Assembly (NCBI RefSeq): GCF_014164775.1
Contig: NZ_JACJGB010000002.1
Coordinates: 62,001-126,000 of the forward strand
Direction: 5' to 3'
Length of the DNA stretch: 64,000 nucleotides
Origin: Tessaracoccus sp. MC1679
GTDB taxonomy: Bacteria; Actinomycetota; Actinomycetes; Propionibacteriales; Propionibacteriaceae
Position 1 is the first letter of the stretch; each line of letters begins with the position of its first letter. Position numbers and translations under genes: made by a program. Shown here piece by piece: positions 45,431-55,691 of this stretch. The notes beneath the pieces were generated by a model that did no database searches, was not told where the DNA came from, and was given only the letters and a program-made list of their open reading frames with translations.

Positions 45431-45685
45431 ATGGCCAGCAAGTCCGTGACCGTCGGGTCCGTCGTGGGGCTGCACGCCCGTCCCGCCGCCCTCATCGCCG
45501 CAGCAGCCGGCGAATACGACGACGACATCACCATCTCCCTCAACGGGGCGACGGTGGATGCCGCCTCGTCGCTGCTGATCATGACGCTCGGCGCCGAGAA
45601 GGGTGCGGTGGTCACGGTGGAGTCCGAGAACGAGGAGGCGGTCGAGCGGATCGCCGGCATGGTGGAGCAGGATCTCGACGCCTGA
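45431..45685 (+). CDS. ptsH: Phosphocarrier protein HPr
   Basis: PTS phosphocarrier of 84 residues; the phosphorylated His is in GLHARPAA. A serine at the regulatory Ser46 position is kept (VDAASSLLIMTLG), though actinobacteria usually lack HPr kinase. Start ATG with AAGGAG; a good -10 TATGAT lies at 45375-45380 without a clear -35. Longer in-frame starts lie in the previous gene and are rejected. EI is not nearby. Confidence 0.95.
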   Translation: MASKSVTVGSVVGLHARPAALIAAAAGEYDDDITISLNGATVDAASSLLIMTLGAEKGAVVTVESENEEAVERIAGMVEQDLDA

Positions 45686-45727
45686 CCTGCCCGATGGGCT
45701 GAGCTGACACGCACAAAGGAGCTGGTG

Positions 45728-46876
45728 ATGTCCGATCACGTCCCCGACGATGTGGACCCCGCGGGCCGCGACCTGCGGCAGTACACGGACCAGTTGCGTC
45801 CGGGCCATCCGGTGGTGCGCAACGTCCGCGGTGAGTGGGTGCTGCTCCGGCACGCCGACGTCGTCCGGGCCGCCGAGGATCCCGCGACGTTCTCCAGCGC
45901 GGTCTCGGCCCATGTCCACGTGCCCAACGGGCTCGACGGCGACGCCCACCGCGCGGCCCGCCAGACCCTGGACCGCTACTTCGAGCCCGACGCCCTGGCC
46001 CCGCACGAGCCGGCCTTCCGCGAGGTGGCGCGCAGCCTGTTCGCCGCGCTTCCCCGGGGCGTTCCGGTGGACGCGGTGCGCGACATCGGCTTCCCGTTCG
46101 CCGTCCGCGCGCAGAGCGCGTGGCTGGGGTGGCCGGCCTCGTTGGAGGCCCAGCTGCTGGGCTGGATGGCCGCCAACCATGCCGCCACCCGCTCGGGGGA
46201 TCGGGCCAGGACGGCGGAGGTGGCGGCGGAGTTCGACGCCATCATCCGCTCGGTTCTCGCCCCCCGCCGGGCCCTGGGCGACGACGCCCCCGACGACCTC
46301 ACCACCGCGCTCCTCCGCGACGAGGTGGCGGGCCGGCCGTTCACCGACGAGGAGCTGGTCTCCGTGCTGCGGAACTGGACCGGTGGGGACCTCGGCTCCA
46401 TCGCCCTGTGCGTGGGGGTGCTGTTCGCCTTCCTGGCGGACCATCCGGAGCTGCAGCGCCGCCTGCGCTCGGGGGTCAGCGACGCGGAGATCGACGCGAC
46501 CGTCGACGAGATCCTGCGCATCGACGACCCGTTCATCTCGAACCGGCGCAGGACCACCTGCCCCGTCGACATCGCCGGGGCCACCATCCCCGAGGGCGCC
46601 GTCGTGAAACTGCACTGGACCTCGGCAAACCGGGACGCGGCCGTCTTCGCCGACCCGGACGCCTTCGACCCCGAGGGGAAGGCGCGCAGAAATCTGGTCT
46701 ACGGAACCGGCCCGCACGTGTGCCCGGGCCGGCCGCTGGCCACCCTGGAGCTGCGGATCGGGGTTCAGGAGGCGTTGGCGGCCACCACATGGATCGAGTG
46801 GGCTCCGGGCGGGTCCGCCGAGCGCGAGGTGGCTCCGCTGGGCGGCTGGGCCCACGTGCCGGTTCTGCTCGGCTGA
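45728..46876 (+). CDS. Cytochrome P450
   Basis: Soluble bacterial P450 of 382 residues. K-helix ExxR is E261-ILR264; the heme loop YGTGPHVCPG puts the thiolate at Cys332 (Tyr replaces the usual Phe). The I-helix reads GGDLGS instead of the common AGxDTT, so oxygen activation may be altered. ATG at 45728 with AAAGGAG at 6 nt; the GTG just before is less likely. No ferredoxin or reductase adjacent. Probable operon with the next two genes. Confidence 0.9.
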   Translation: MSDHVPDDVDPAGRDLRQYTDQLRPGHPVVRNVRGEWVLLRHADVVRAAEDPATFSSAVSAHVHVPNGLDGDAHRAARQTLDRYFEPDALAPHEPAFREVARSLFAALPRGVPVDAVRDIGFPFAVRAQSAWLGWPASLEAQLLGWMAANHAATRSGDRARTAEVAAEFDAIIRSVLAPRRALGDDAPDDLTTALLRDEVAGRPFTDEELVSVLRNWTGGDLGSIALCVGVLFAFLADHPELQRRLRSGVSDAEIDATVDEILRIDDPFISNRRRTTCPVDIAGATIPEGAVVKLHWTSANRDAAVFADPDAFDPEGKARRNLVYGTGPHVCPGRPLATLELRIGVQEALAATTWIEWAPGGSAEREVAPLGGWAHVPVLLG

Positions 46877-46901
46877 TGTCCGGCCGCCGATGGGAGGCCC
46901 G

Positions 46902-47816
46902 ATGACGTTGCCCGCGCAGTTGGCCGACCGGCTGCGGATTCCCGTCGTCGCGGCGCCCATGTTCCTGGTCTCCGGGCCCGAGCTCGTCATCGAGTGCTGC
47001 CGGGCAGGGGTGCTCGGCACGTTCCCGGCCCTCAACCGCCGGACCACCGAGGCATTGGCCGGGTGGCTCGACGGGATCCGCGACGCGCTGACCCCGGCCG
47101 ACGCCCCGTTCGGCGTGAACCTCATCGTCCACCCCACCAACACCCGCCTCGAGGCGGACCTCGCCGTCGTCGTCGAGCACCGCGTGCCGGTGGTGATCAC
47201 GTCCCTGGGCGCGGTCCCGGAGGTGGTCGAGGCCGTGCACGGCTACGGGGGGCTCGTGTTCCACGACGTCACTACGCTCAGGCATGCGCGCAAGGCGGCC
47301 GGCGCCGGCGTCGATGGGCTGGTGCTGGTGGCCGCCGGGGCCGGCGGGCACGCCGGGGCGCTCAACCCGTTCGCCTTCGTCGCCTCCGTGCGGCCGTGGT
47401 TCGACGGGGCCCTGCTGCTCGCGGGGGGCATCACCAGCGGCGACGATGTGGCGGCAGCCATAGCGATGGGGGCGGACCTCGCCTATCTCGGCACCCGCTT
47501 CCTCGCCACGCAGGAGTCGCTGGCGGGCGACGCCTACCGGGCGATGGTGATGGCCGCGGGCGCCGCGGACGTGGTGTACACGCCCGCCGTCAGCGGAATT
47601 CCAGCCAACTTCCTGGCGGGCAGCCTGTCCGCCTCCGGCATCGCCCCAGCAGGGCCGCCCGCCGAACACGAGGATGTCAAGGCGTGGCGCGACGTGTGGT
47701 CCGCCGGGCACGGCGTGGCCGGGATCACGGACGTCCCCACCGTCGCAGAGCTAGTTGACCGTCTCGAGACCGACTACCGCGCCGCCTGCCGGCGTCTGCA
47801 AGGAGACCACCCATGA
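46902..47816 (+). CDS. Nitronate monooxygenase / 2-nitropropane dioxygenase-like FMN enzyme
   Basis: TIM-barrel FMN protein of 304 residues. The FMN phosphate site is in LLAGGITSGDDVAAAIAMGA and the Gly-rich active-site loop is AGAGGHAGALNPF. Members oxidise nitronates such as propionate-3-nitronate, or act as enoyl reductases. ATG 46902 with GGGAGG at 4 nt. Lies 25 nt after the P450 gene and overlaps the crotonase gene by 4 nt. Confidence 0.85.
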   Translation: MTLPAQLADRLRIPVVAAPMFLVSGPELVIECCRAGVLGTFPALNRRTTEALAGWLDGIRDALTPADAPFGVNLIVHPTNTRLEADLAVVVEHRVPVVITSLGAVPEVVEAVHGYGGLVFHDVTTLRHARKAAGAGVDGLVLVAAGAGGHAGALNPFAFVASVRPWFDGALLLAGGITSGDDVAAAIAMGADLAYLGTRFLATQESLAGDAYRAMVMAAGAADVVYTPAVSGIPANFLAGSLSASGIAPAGPPAEHEDVKAWRDVWSAGHGVAGITDVPTVAELVDRLETDYRAACRRLQGDHP

Positions 47817-48685
47817 GCACCGTCCTGCTGACCCGCGACGACGGCGTCGCCACTCTCACCCTGAACCGGCCCGACAAGCTCAACGCCTTCACCCTCGAGA
47901 TGGGCCGCGAGTTCGTGGCCGCCCTGCACGAGGCCGACCGCGACGACACCGTCCGCGCCATCATCGTCACCGGCTCAGGTCGCGCCTTCTGTGCAGGCAT
48001 GGAGCTCAGCGACGGCGACAACGTGTTCGGCTTCGACCCACGGATGGACCTCAGTCCAGCCGAGCTGCGCGACCACTGGACCGAGCCGGAGGTCGCCGAC
48101 GGCGCCCGCGAGCCCGGCGGGAAGCTCACGCTGGCCATCCTCGAGTGCCGCAAGCCCGTGATCGCCGCCATCAACGGTGCAGGCGTGGGCATCGGCTCGA
48201 CGATGACGCTGCCGATGGATGCGCGGCTGGCCTCGACGGAGGCGCGGATGGGGTTCGTGTTCGCCCGCCTCGGCATCACACCGGAGGCCTGCTCGACGTG
48301 GTTCCTGCCGCGCATCGTGGGGCAGTCCAAGGCGCTCGACCTGCTCTACAGCGGCGACATCATCCCGGCCTCCCGCGCGCTGGAGATCGGGCTGGTGGAC
48401 GCCGTTCACGAGCCCGGGGATCTGCTGGAGGCGGCCCACGCCGTCGCGGATCGGATGACGAGGGGGCGCTCCGCGCACGCGGTCGCGCTGACCAGGCAGC
48501 TGGTGTTCCGCCACCTCGCCGGGGCGAGCGTGCTGGACGCGCACCTGGCGGAGTCCCTGGCCCTCAGGTACTCGGCCCACGGCGACGGCCGTGAGGGCGG
48601 GCTGGCGTTCCTCGGCAAGCGGGAGCCGCGCTTCACCCAGCCCGCCCCTGAGGGCTTCGGCCACGTCTTCCCACCTGCCGGCTAG
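47813..48685 (+). CDS. Enoyl-CoA hydratase/isomerase (crotonase) family protein
   Basis: 290 residues with the crotonase oxyanion loops GRAFCAGMELSDGDN and AAINGAGVGIGSTMTLPMDA, and the substrate region ARMGFVFARLGITPEACSTW. Glu in TPEACS matches a catalytic-glutamate position of hydratases. Third gene of the P450-NMO-crotonase unit; CoA substrate unknown. The stop is 5 nt from the convergent aspA stop. Confidence 0.88.
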   Translation: MSTVLLTRDDGVATLTLNRPDKLNAFTLEMGREFVAALHEADRDDTVRAIIVTGSGRAFCAGMELSDGDNVFGFDPRMDLSPAELRDHWTEPEVADGAREPGGKLTLAILECRKPVIAAINGAGVGIGSTMTLPMDARLASTEARMGFVFARLGITPEACSTWFLPRIVGQSKALDLLYSGDIIPASRALEIGLVDAVHEPGDLLEAAHAVADRMTRGRSAHAVALTRQLVFRHLAGASVLDAHLAESLALRYSAHGDGREGGLAFLGKREPRFTQPAPEGFGHVFPPAG

Positions 48686-48690
48686 TCGGC

Positions 48691-50166
<1,476 letters not shown>

Positions 50167-50222
50167 CTCGATGTCCGTTCTGTCGGCTGAGGTTCACGCT
50201 ACCGGCGCGGTTAGATAGGGGC

Positions 50223-50657
50223 ATGGGTTTCGAGTTGATCGCCTGGGTTGCACTCCGCGATCCCGCCGGCCGCGTGCTCCTGGCACGGCGCGACGGGACG
50301 GACCGCGGCGACGGGCTGTGGAACCTTCCGGGCGGGCACGTGAACGACGGCGAGCCGATCGCCGTCGCGGCGGCACGCGAGGCCTCCGAGGAGGTGGGGG
50401 CGCTGATTGATCGGCTGGCGCTGCGTCACGTCGGCGTGCAGCGGTTCGACCTCTCCTACCCCAGCGGGCGGGCGCGGGGGTTCAACTTCTTCTTCGAGTC
50501 ACACGTCTGGCTGGGCGAGCTGGCTCCGGGTGAACTGACCTCCGAGCTGGGCTGGTTCGCCCTCGATGACCTGCCGTCCGACATCCTGCCGTGGCTGCCC
50601 GCGGCGCTCGCTGCGCACCTGGTGGAGGGTCGGTTCTGGGTGGAGTCGGTGGGCTAG
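50223..50657 (+). CDS. Nudix hydrolase
   Basis: 144 residues, with a full Nudix box: Gly, then Glu after five residues, then REASEEVG after seven (within GGHVNDGEPIAVAAAREASE and the residues that follow). Hydrolyses a nucleoside diphosphate-linked compound; the substrate is not predictable. ATG 50223. Its end overlaps the convergent GH76 gene by 4 nt. Confidence 0.9.
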   Translation: MGFELIAWVALRDPAGRVLLARRDGTDRGDGLWNLPGGHVNDGEPIAVAAAREASEEVGALIDRLALRHVGVQRFDLSYPSGRARGFNFFFESHVWLGELAPGELTSELGWFALDDLPSDILPWLPAALAAHLVEGRFWVESVG

Positions 50658-51652
50658 ACGCCGACAGCGGCCGCTGCCTCGAACGCCATCCACGCCTGGA
50701 GCTGGGTGGCCAGCTCGACGGTGTGAGCGACCGGGACCGCGCCGTGTGGCGAGGTGTCGACGGGGAAGAGCGTCACCGCTGTCCCCCGCCATCCGCGAGT
50801 GTCGCGGCCCTGCCACAGCGCGTCTGCGAAGGCGTTGACAAGGCCGGATGCCTCCCTCCTGCTCTCCGCGGGGAGGCGGGTGTCGCCTGCCGCGAGCGCC
50901 AGGTAGCGCGTGAGGATGCCGGTGAACAGGCCACCGTCGCCGTCGCCGTGGGTTCTCAGGATCCGCGACCCGGGGTGGGTCAGATGTGTGGCCACGGCCT
51001 CGATGTGACTGGCCGCCTCGTCGAGCCTGCCCAGTTCGAGCATCGTGCCGAGCACGGGGCCCTGGTTGTAGGTGAACACGTGGGGCACCATCGCCGGACC
51101 GTCGGGCGTCAGGCGCAGGCCGTCCTGGAAGAGCCCGGTCCGGGGATCGGCGAGGTTGGCCCGGAGCCAGTCGTGGAGACGGGAGGCCTCGAGGATGTTG
51201 CCGGTGCGTGCCAGGTGCAGGGCGATGGGGCCGGTGGCGGCCGTGTTCTTGAAGTCGCGGTCCAGGCTCCAGAACGCGCCGCCACCGAGGTCGTCGGTAA
51301 GCGCCTCGCGCAGCGCGCGATCCAGCGACGGGGTGCGTCGGCCGGCCCGGTGAGCCGCGAGCGCGAGCCACGCCATGTCGTCGTAGAACCGGTTGGGGAG
51401 GCGTCCCCAGTTCCGCAGCCGGATCCCGCGGAGGTGGCGCCCGATCAGGCGACCGGGCACCGTGGCGGAGCCGCGGGCGTGCGCATCAACCATGCAGTCG
51501 AGGAGGTGTGCCTGCCACCAGTAGTGCCAGGGTCGCGGCGGGGGGCCGGGGCGCGCGGTGACCGCCAGGTGGGTGCCTGGCAGGCCGAACAGACGCCGGC
51601 CGAAGAGAGCCAGGACCGAGCGCGCCGCCTCGTCGGCCCGTTCGCCCGTCAC
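50654..51652 (-). CDS. Glycoside hydrolase family 76 protein (alpha-1,6-mannanase-like)
   Basis: 332 residues with an (alpha/alpha)6-barrel pattern: WHYWWQAHLLDCMVDA, RLPNRFYDDMAWLALAAHRA (the paired Asp residues are the GH76 catalytic site) and FTYNQGPVLGTMLELG. No signal peptide, so it acts inside the cell, unlike secreted mannanases. GTG start at 51652 in a GTGA overlap with the M20 peptidase stop; the longer frame lies inside that gene. Confidence 0.85.
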   Translation of the reverse strand: MTGERADEAARSVLALFGRRLFGLPGTHLAVTARPGPPPRPWHYWWQAHLLDCMVDAHARGSATVPGRLIGRHLRGIRLRNWGRLPNRFYDDMAWLALAAHRAGRRTPSLDRALREALTDDLGGGAFWSLDRDFKNTAATGPIALHLARTGNILEASRLHDWLRANLADPRTGLFQDGLRLTPDGPAMVPHVFTYNQGPVLGTMLELGRLDEAASHIEAVATHLTHPGSRILRTHGDGDGGLFTGILTRYLALAAGDTRLPAESRREASGLVNAFADALWQGRDTRGWRGTAVTLFPVDTSPHGAVPVAHTVELATQLQAWMAFEAAAAVGV

Positions 51653-52974
51653 GCCAGGCGCTGGAGGAACAGGGTCTCGGCGAGCGCGGCCCTGGCGAGG
51701 TCGCCGAGGTCCAGCGACTCGTCGATGCCGTGCATCCGCGACGTCGGGTCCGTGACCGCCGTGACGAGGACGAGCGCGCCGGGGTTGCGGCCCGCGAACT
51801 CCGCCACGATGGGAATCGAGCCCCCGACCCCGATCTCCACCGGGGCAACCCTGAACGCCTCGGTGAACGCGTCGACGGCGGCGCGGGCGCGGTCGTCGAC
51901 GAGGGAGATGACGCTGCCCGTCCCGTTCTGGCCTGCGGCGACCGTCACCTGGGCGCCCCACGGGGCATTGGTCAGGAGGTGGTGGCGGAGGGCGGCCTCG
52001 GCGGCGTCGGCGGCCTGGCCGGGGGCGAGGCGGACGCTGACCTTGGCGCGGGCGGTGGGGATGAGCGTGTTGGAGGCGTCCTTGACGGGCGTGGCATCGA
52101 TGGCCAGCACGGAGGCGGCGGGCCTGGTCCACATCCTGGCGGAAGCGGGGCCGTCGCCGATCCACCGCACGCCCTCGAGGATCCCGGTCTCGTCACGGAG
52201 GCGGTCCTCGTCGTAGTCGACGGCGGGATCCGGGTTGCTGGTCAGGCCGGCGATGGCCACGTTGCCGCGATCGTCGTGCAGGGTGGCCAGCAGGCGGCAG
52301 AGCGCGGTGAGGGCGTCGGGCACCACGCCGCCGAACTGGCCCGAGTGCAGGCCGGTGGTCAGTGTGGAGACCGTGACCTCGGCGTCCACCATTCCACGCA
52401 GGGTGGTGGTGAAGGAGGGCTCGCCGACCTTCCAGTTGACCGAGTCCGCGATGACGAAGATGTCCGCGGCGAGGTCATCGCCGTAGGTGTCGAGGATCTC
52501 GCCCATCGAGGGCGAGCCGATCTCCTCCTCGCCCTCGATGAAGACCTTCACCCCTACGGGCGGCTTGCCCTCGAACGCGCGCAGCGCGGCGAGGTGGACC
52601 GCGATGCCGCCCTTGTCGTCGGCGGATCCGCGGGCGTAGAGCCGGCCGTCGCGTTCGACCGGCGCGAAGGGGGCCGAGGTCCAGGCTGTGTCGTCGCCGT
52701 TGGGCTGCACGTCGTAGTGGGCGTAGAGCAGCACCGTCGGGGCGCCGGCGGGGGCCGGGTAGTGGCCGAAGACGGCCGGCTTGCCGGCTGGGACGTGGAG
52801 CATCCGGACGTCCGGGCAGCCGGCGTCGCGGAGGAGCTCGGCCACGGCGTCGGCCGCGGACAGGACGTTGTCGTCATGCTCAGGCATCGACGAGATCGAG
52901 GGAATCATGATGAGTCGCTTGAGGTCGGTGAGGACGGAGGGCAGGACGTCTTTGACACGATCGTTGAGGCTCAT
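51649..52974 (-). CDS. M20 family metallopeptidase (dipeptidase)
   Basis: 441 residues with the two-zinc site: HYDVQP, GSADDKGG and EGEEEIGSPS, plus a dimerisation domain in the middle. Cytosolic dipeptidase or acyl-amino-acid hydrolase of the ArgE/DapE/CNDP group. ATG start. Translationally coupled to the GH76 gene, an odd functional pair. Confidence 0.93.
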   Translation of the reverse strand: MSLNDRVKDVLPSVLTDLKRLIMIPSISSMPEHDDNVLSAADAVAELLRDAGCPDVRMLHVPAGKPAVFGHYPAPAGAPTVLLYAHYDVQPNGDDTAWTSAPFAPVERDGRLYARGSADDKGGIAVHLAALRAFEGKPPVGVKVFIEGEEEIGSPSMGEILDTYGDDLAADIFVIADSVNWKVGEPSFTTTLRGMVDAEVTVSTLTTGLHSGQFGGVVPDALTALCRLLATLHDDRGNVAIAGLTSNPDPAVDYDEDRLRDETGILEGVRWIGDGPASARMWTRPAASVLAIDATPVKDASNTLIPTARAKVSVRLAPGQAADAAEAALRHHLLTNAPWGAQVTVAAGQNGTGSVISLVDDRARAAVDAFTEAFRVAPVEIGVGGSIPIVAEFAGRNPGALVLVTAVTDPTSRMHGIDESLDLGDLARAALAETLFLQRLA

Positions 52975-53016
52975 GGCTCCACCCTACCGAGGGGGTTGCG
53001 CGGCTAATGTTGATCC

Positions 53017-53496
53017 ATGGTGCGCCGCGACCTCGCAGACCTGATCAGGGAAGGCCGCATCGAGTCCGTCCCGCCGGAGCCGGCCCAGGTGGCCATCCTG
53101 CGGGAGCAGGCCGTCCGGCACCTGGCCAGTTCCCGGACGATCAGCGAGACGGATCCGGCGGGCGCGTTCTCGCTCGCCTACGACGCCATCCGCAAGGAAC
53201 TCACCGCCCTGCTGCTGGACCACGGCTTCCGGGCCAGAAGCGCGGGAAGCCACACGGCCACAGGCCAGGCTGCGGCCATCCTGCTGCCCAAGTTCGACGC
53301 CGACGGCTTCGAGTGGTTGCGGACGGTGCGGATCGCCACCGAGTACGGCACCGACAACCGCGGTACGGCGACACCCGCAGACCTTGAGCGGGCCTGGAGG
53401 TTCGCCGACGGGCTGGCTCAGCTCCTTGCGGCTACGCCATCGCGGCTGGGATCGGCGCCATCCACACGGATTCCGCCTCGCCCAGATCCACGGTGA
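53017..53496 (+). CDS. Solitary HEPN-domain protein
   Basis: 159 residues. The central helical region ([20 protein letters not shown]) followed by RARSAGSH contains the HEPN RNase motif Arg-x4-His (R74, H79). HEPN proteins are often toxins paired with a nucleotidyltransferase antitoxin, but no partner is adjacent here. The last 22 or so residues ([18 protein letters not shown] end) are read from the antisense of the purL 3' end, a 65-nt overlap. No ribosome site before the ATG. Confidence 0.7.
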   Translation: MVRRDLADLIREGRIESVPPEPAQVAILREQAVRHLASSRTISETDPAGAFSLAYDAIRKELTALLLDHGFRARSAGSHTATGQAAAILLPKFDADGFEWLRTVRIATEYGTDNRGTATPADLERAWRFADGLAQLLAATPSRLGSAPSTRIPPRPDPR

Positions 53497-55687
53497 ATTG
53501 CCCCACGAATTCCATCTCCGGCTCACCGGTGACCTCACCCAACCGCGACACCACCACCCCGCGCTCCGCACACAGCGCCTCGAACTCCGCGACACTCGAG
53601 CCCGGCAGCGACACCACCGCCCGGGCGGCAGATTCGGAGAACAGCGCGACGGTGGGGTCACCCTCGGGCAGCGTCACCGCGAAGCCGAGCCCGTTGCGGA
53701 AGGCCGATTCGGCCAGCGTGACGCCGAGGCCGCCCTCGCTTACGTCGTGCGCGGAGGACAACAACCCGCGCCTGGCCGACTCCCCCATCACCTCCGCCAA
53801 CGCCTTCTCGGCCGCGAGCACCACGGCCGGCGGCAGCCCGCCCAGGTGTCCGTCATGGAGGGCCGACGCCCAGATGGAGCCCGACAGCTCCTCCCGCGTC
53901 TCGCCCAGCAGCAGGATCGAATCCCCCGGATGGGTGAAGCCGGATCGGATCCTCGTGGCCACGTCGTCGATCACGCCAAGCACGCCGACGGTGGGCGTCG
54001 GCAGGATCGGCGCGGTGGCGGTCTGGTTGTACAACGACACGTTGCCGCCGGTCACGGGCACGCCGAGCTCACGGCAGCCGTCGACCAGGCCCAACACGGC
54101 CTCGGCGAACTGCCACATCACCTCCGGGTCCTCGGGTGAGCCGAAGTTGAGGCAGTCGGTGATGGCCACCGGCTCGGCGCCGGTGACGGCCACGTTGCGG
54201 TAGGACTCGGCCAGCGACAGCTGCGCGCCCAGGTACGGGTTGAGGTAGGAGAAGCGCGAGTTGGCGTCCAGCGCGAGCGCGATGCCGAGCCCGGTCTCCT
54301 CGTCGATCCGCAGCATGCCGGAGTCCTCCGGCTGCGCGAGGACGGAGTTGCCGCGGACGTAGCGGTCGTACTGCTCGGTGACCCAGGTCTTGTCCGCGAT
54401 GTTGCCGTGACCCAGGACCGTGATCAGCGCGGCCTTCAGCGCCTCGGGCGAGTTGTCTCGGGGCAGGTCCTCGGCGCGGTTGGCGTTGACCTCATCGAGC
54501 CACTCGGGGCGGTGGTAGGGCCGGTTGTAGACGGGGCCCTCGTGCGCGACCGTCTTGGGGTCCACGTCGACGATGGTCTCGCCGTGCCACTGGATGATCA
54601 GGCGGTCGCCCTCGATGACCTCGCCGACGATGGTGGCCTGGACGTCCCACTTGGCGCAGATCTCCATGAAACGCTCGACGTTGGCGGGCTCGACCACCGC
54701 CATCATCCGCTCCTGGGACTCGCTCATGAGGATCTCCTCCGGCGCGAGGTTCGGGTCGCGGAGGGGGACGAGGTCCAGGTTGACGAACATGCCGCCGTCG
54801 CCGGCCGATGCCAGCTCCGAGGTGGCGCAGGAGATGCCGGCCGCGCCGAAGTCCTGGATGCCGTTGATGATGTCTGCCTGGAAGAGCTCAAGGGTGCACT
54901 CGATGAGGAGCTTCTCCATGAACGGGTCGCCCACCTGGACGCTGGGCCGCTTGGCGGGGCCGTCCTCGTCGAAGGTCTCCGAGGCGAGGATGGAGGCGCC
55001 GCCGATGCCGTCGCCGCCGGTGGCCGCGCCGAACAGGATCACCTGGTTGCCGACGCCGGTCGCCTTGGCGAAGTGGAGATCCTCGTGACGGAGCACGCCG
55101 ACGCACAGCGCGTTGACGAGCGGGTTGCCGAGGTAGCTCTCGTGGAACTGCACCTCGCCGCCGATGTTGGGCAGCCCGAGGCAGTTGCCGTATCCGCCGA
55201 CGCCGGCGACCACACCGGGAAGGACCCGGCGGGTGTCGGCCTCGTCGAGCGGGCCGAACCGCAGCGAGTCCATGACGCCGATGGGGCGGGCGCCCATGGC
55301 GAGGATGTCGCGGACGATGCCGCCCACCCCGGTGGCCGCGCCCTGGTAGGGCTCGACGAACGACGGGTGGTTGTGAGACTCGGCCTTGAACGTGACCGCG
55401 TAGCCCTGACCGATGTCCACGACGCCGGCGTTGTCACCGATGCCCGCGAGCAGCGGGCCGCGGGGGGTCTCCTGGCTGAGCTCGCCGAACCTGCGCAGGT
55501 GCACCTTCGAGGACTTGTAGGAGCAGTGCTCGGACCACATCACCGAGTACATGGCCAGCTCGGCGGACGTGGGCCGACGGCCCAGGATCTCGCGGATCTG
55601 CGCGTATTCGTCGTCCTTCACGCCGAGCGCGGCGTAGGGCTGCTCGACGTCGGGGGTCTGGGCTGCGTGCTCAACGGTGTCTGCCAC
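53432..55687 (-). CDS. purL: Phosphoribosylformylglycinamidine synthase subunit PurL
   Basis: Fourth purine step (FGAR to FGAM) as the small-type PurL, which needs separate PurQ and PurS; both are present upstream. 751 residues with [40 protein letters not shown] and [18 protein letters not shown] start 4 nt after the pepN stop, so it may be read through from pepN. The 3' end overlaps the HEPN gene on the other strand. Confidence 0.97.
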   Translation of the reverse strand: MADTVEHAAQTPDVEQPYAALGVKDDEYAQIREILGRRPTSAELAMYSVMWSEHCSYKSSKVHLRRFGELSQETPRGPLLAGIGDNAGVVDIGQGYAVTFKAESHNHPSFVEPYQGAATGVGGIVRDILAMGARPIGVMDSLRFGPLDEADTRRVLPGVVAGVGGYGNCLGLPNIGGEVQFHESYLGNPLVNALCVGVLRHEDLHFAKATGVGNQVILFGAATGGDGIGGASILASETFDEDGPAKRPSVQVGDPFMEKLLIECTLELFQADIINGIQDFGAAGISCATSELASAGDGGMFVNLDLVPLRDPNLAPEEILMSESQERMMAVVEPANVERFMEICAKWDVQATIVGEVIEGDRLIIQWHGETIVDVDPKTVAHEGPVYNRPYHRPEWLDEVNANRAEDLPRDNSPEALKAALITVLGHGNIADKTWVTEQYDRYVRGNSVLAQPEDSGMLRIDEETGLGIALALDANSRFSYLNPYLGAQLSLAESYRNVAVTGAEPVAITDCLNFGSPEDPEVMWQFAEAVLGLVDGCRELGVPVTGGNVSLYNQTATAPILPTPTVGVLGVIDDVATRIRSGFTHPGDSILLLGETREELSGSIWASALHDGHLGGLPPAVVLAAEKALAEVMGESARRGLLSSAHDVSEGGLGVTLAESAFRNGLGFAVTLPEGDPTVALFSESAARAVVSLPGSSVAEFEALCAERGVVVSRLGEVTGEPEMEFVGQFTVDLGEAESVWMAPIPAAMA

Positions 55688-55691
55688 GGGG

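Noticed and set aside
53001-53017. Leaderless promoter for the HEPN gene (TAATGT just before ATG)
   Set aside because: Spacing to the ATG fits, but no -35 element is found at the right distance.
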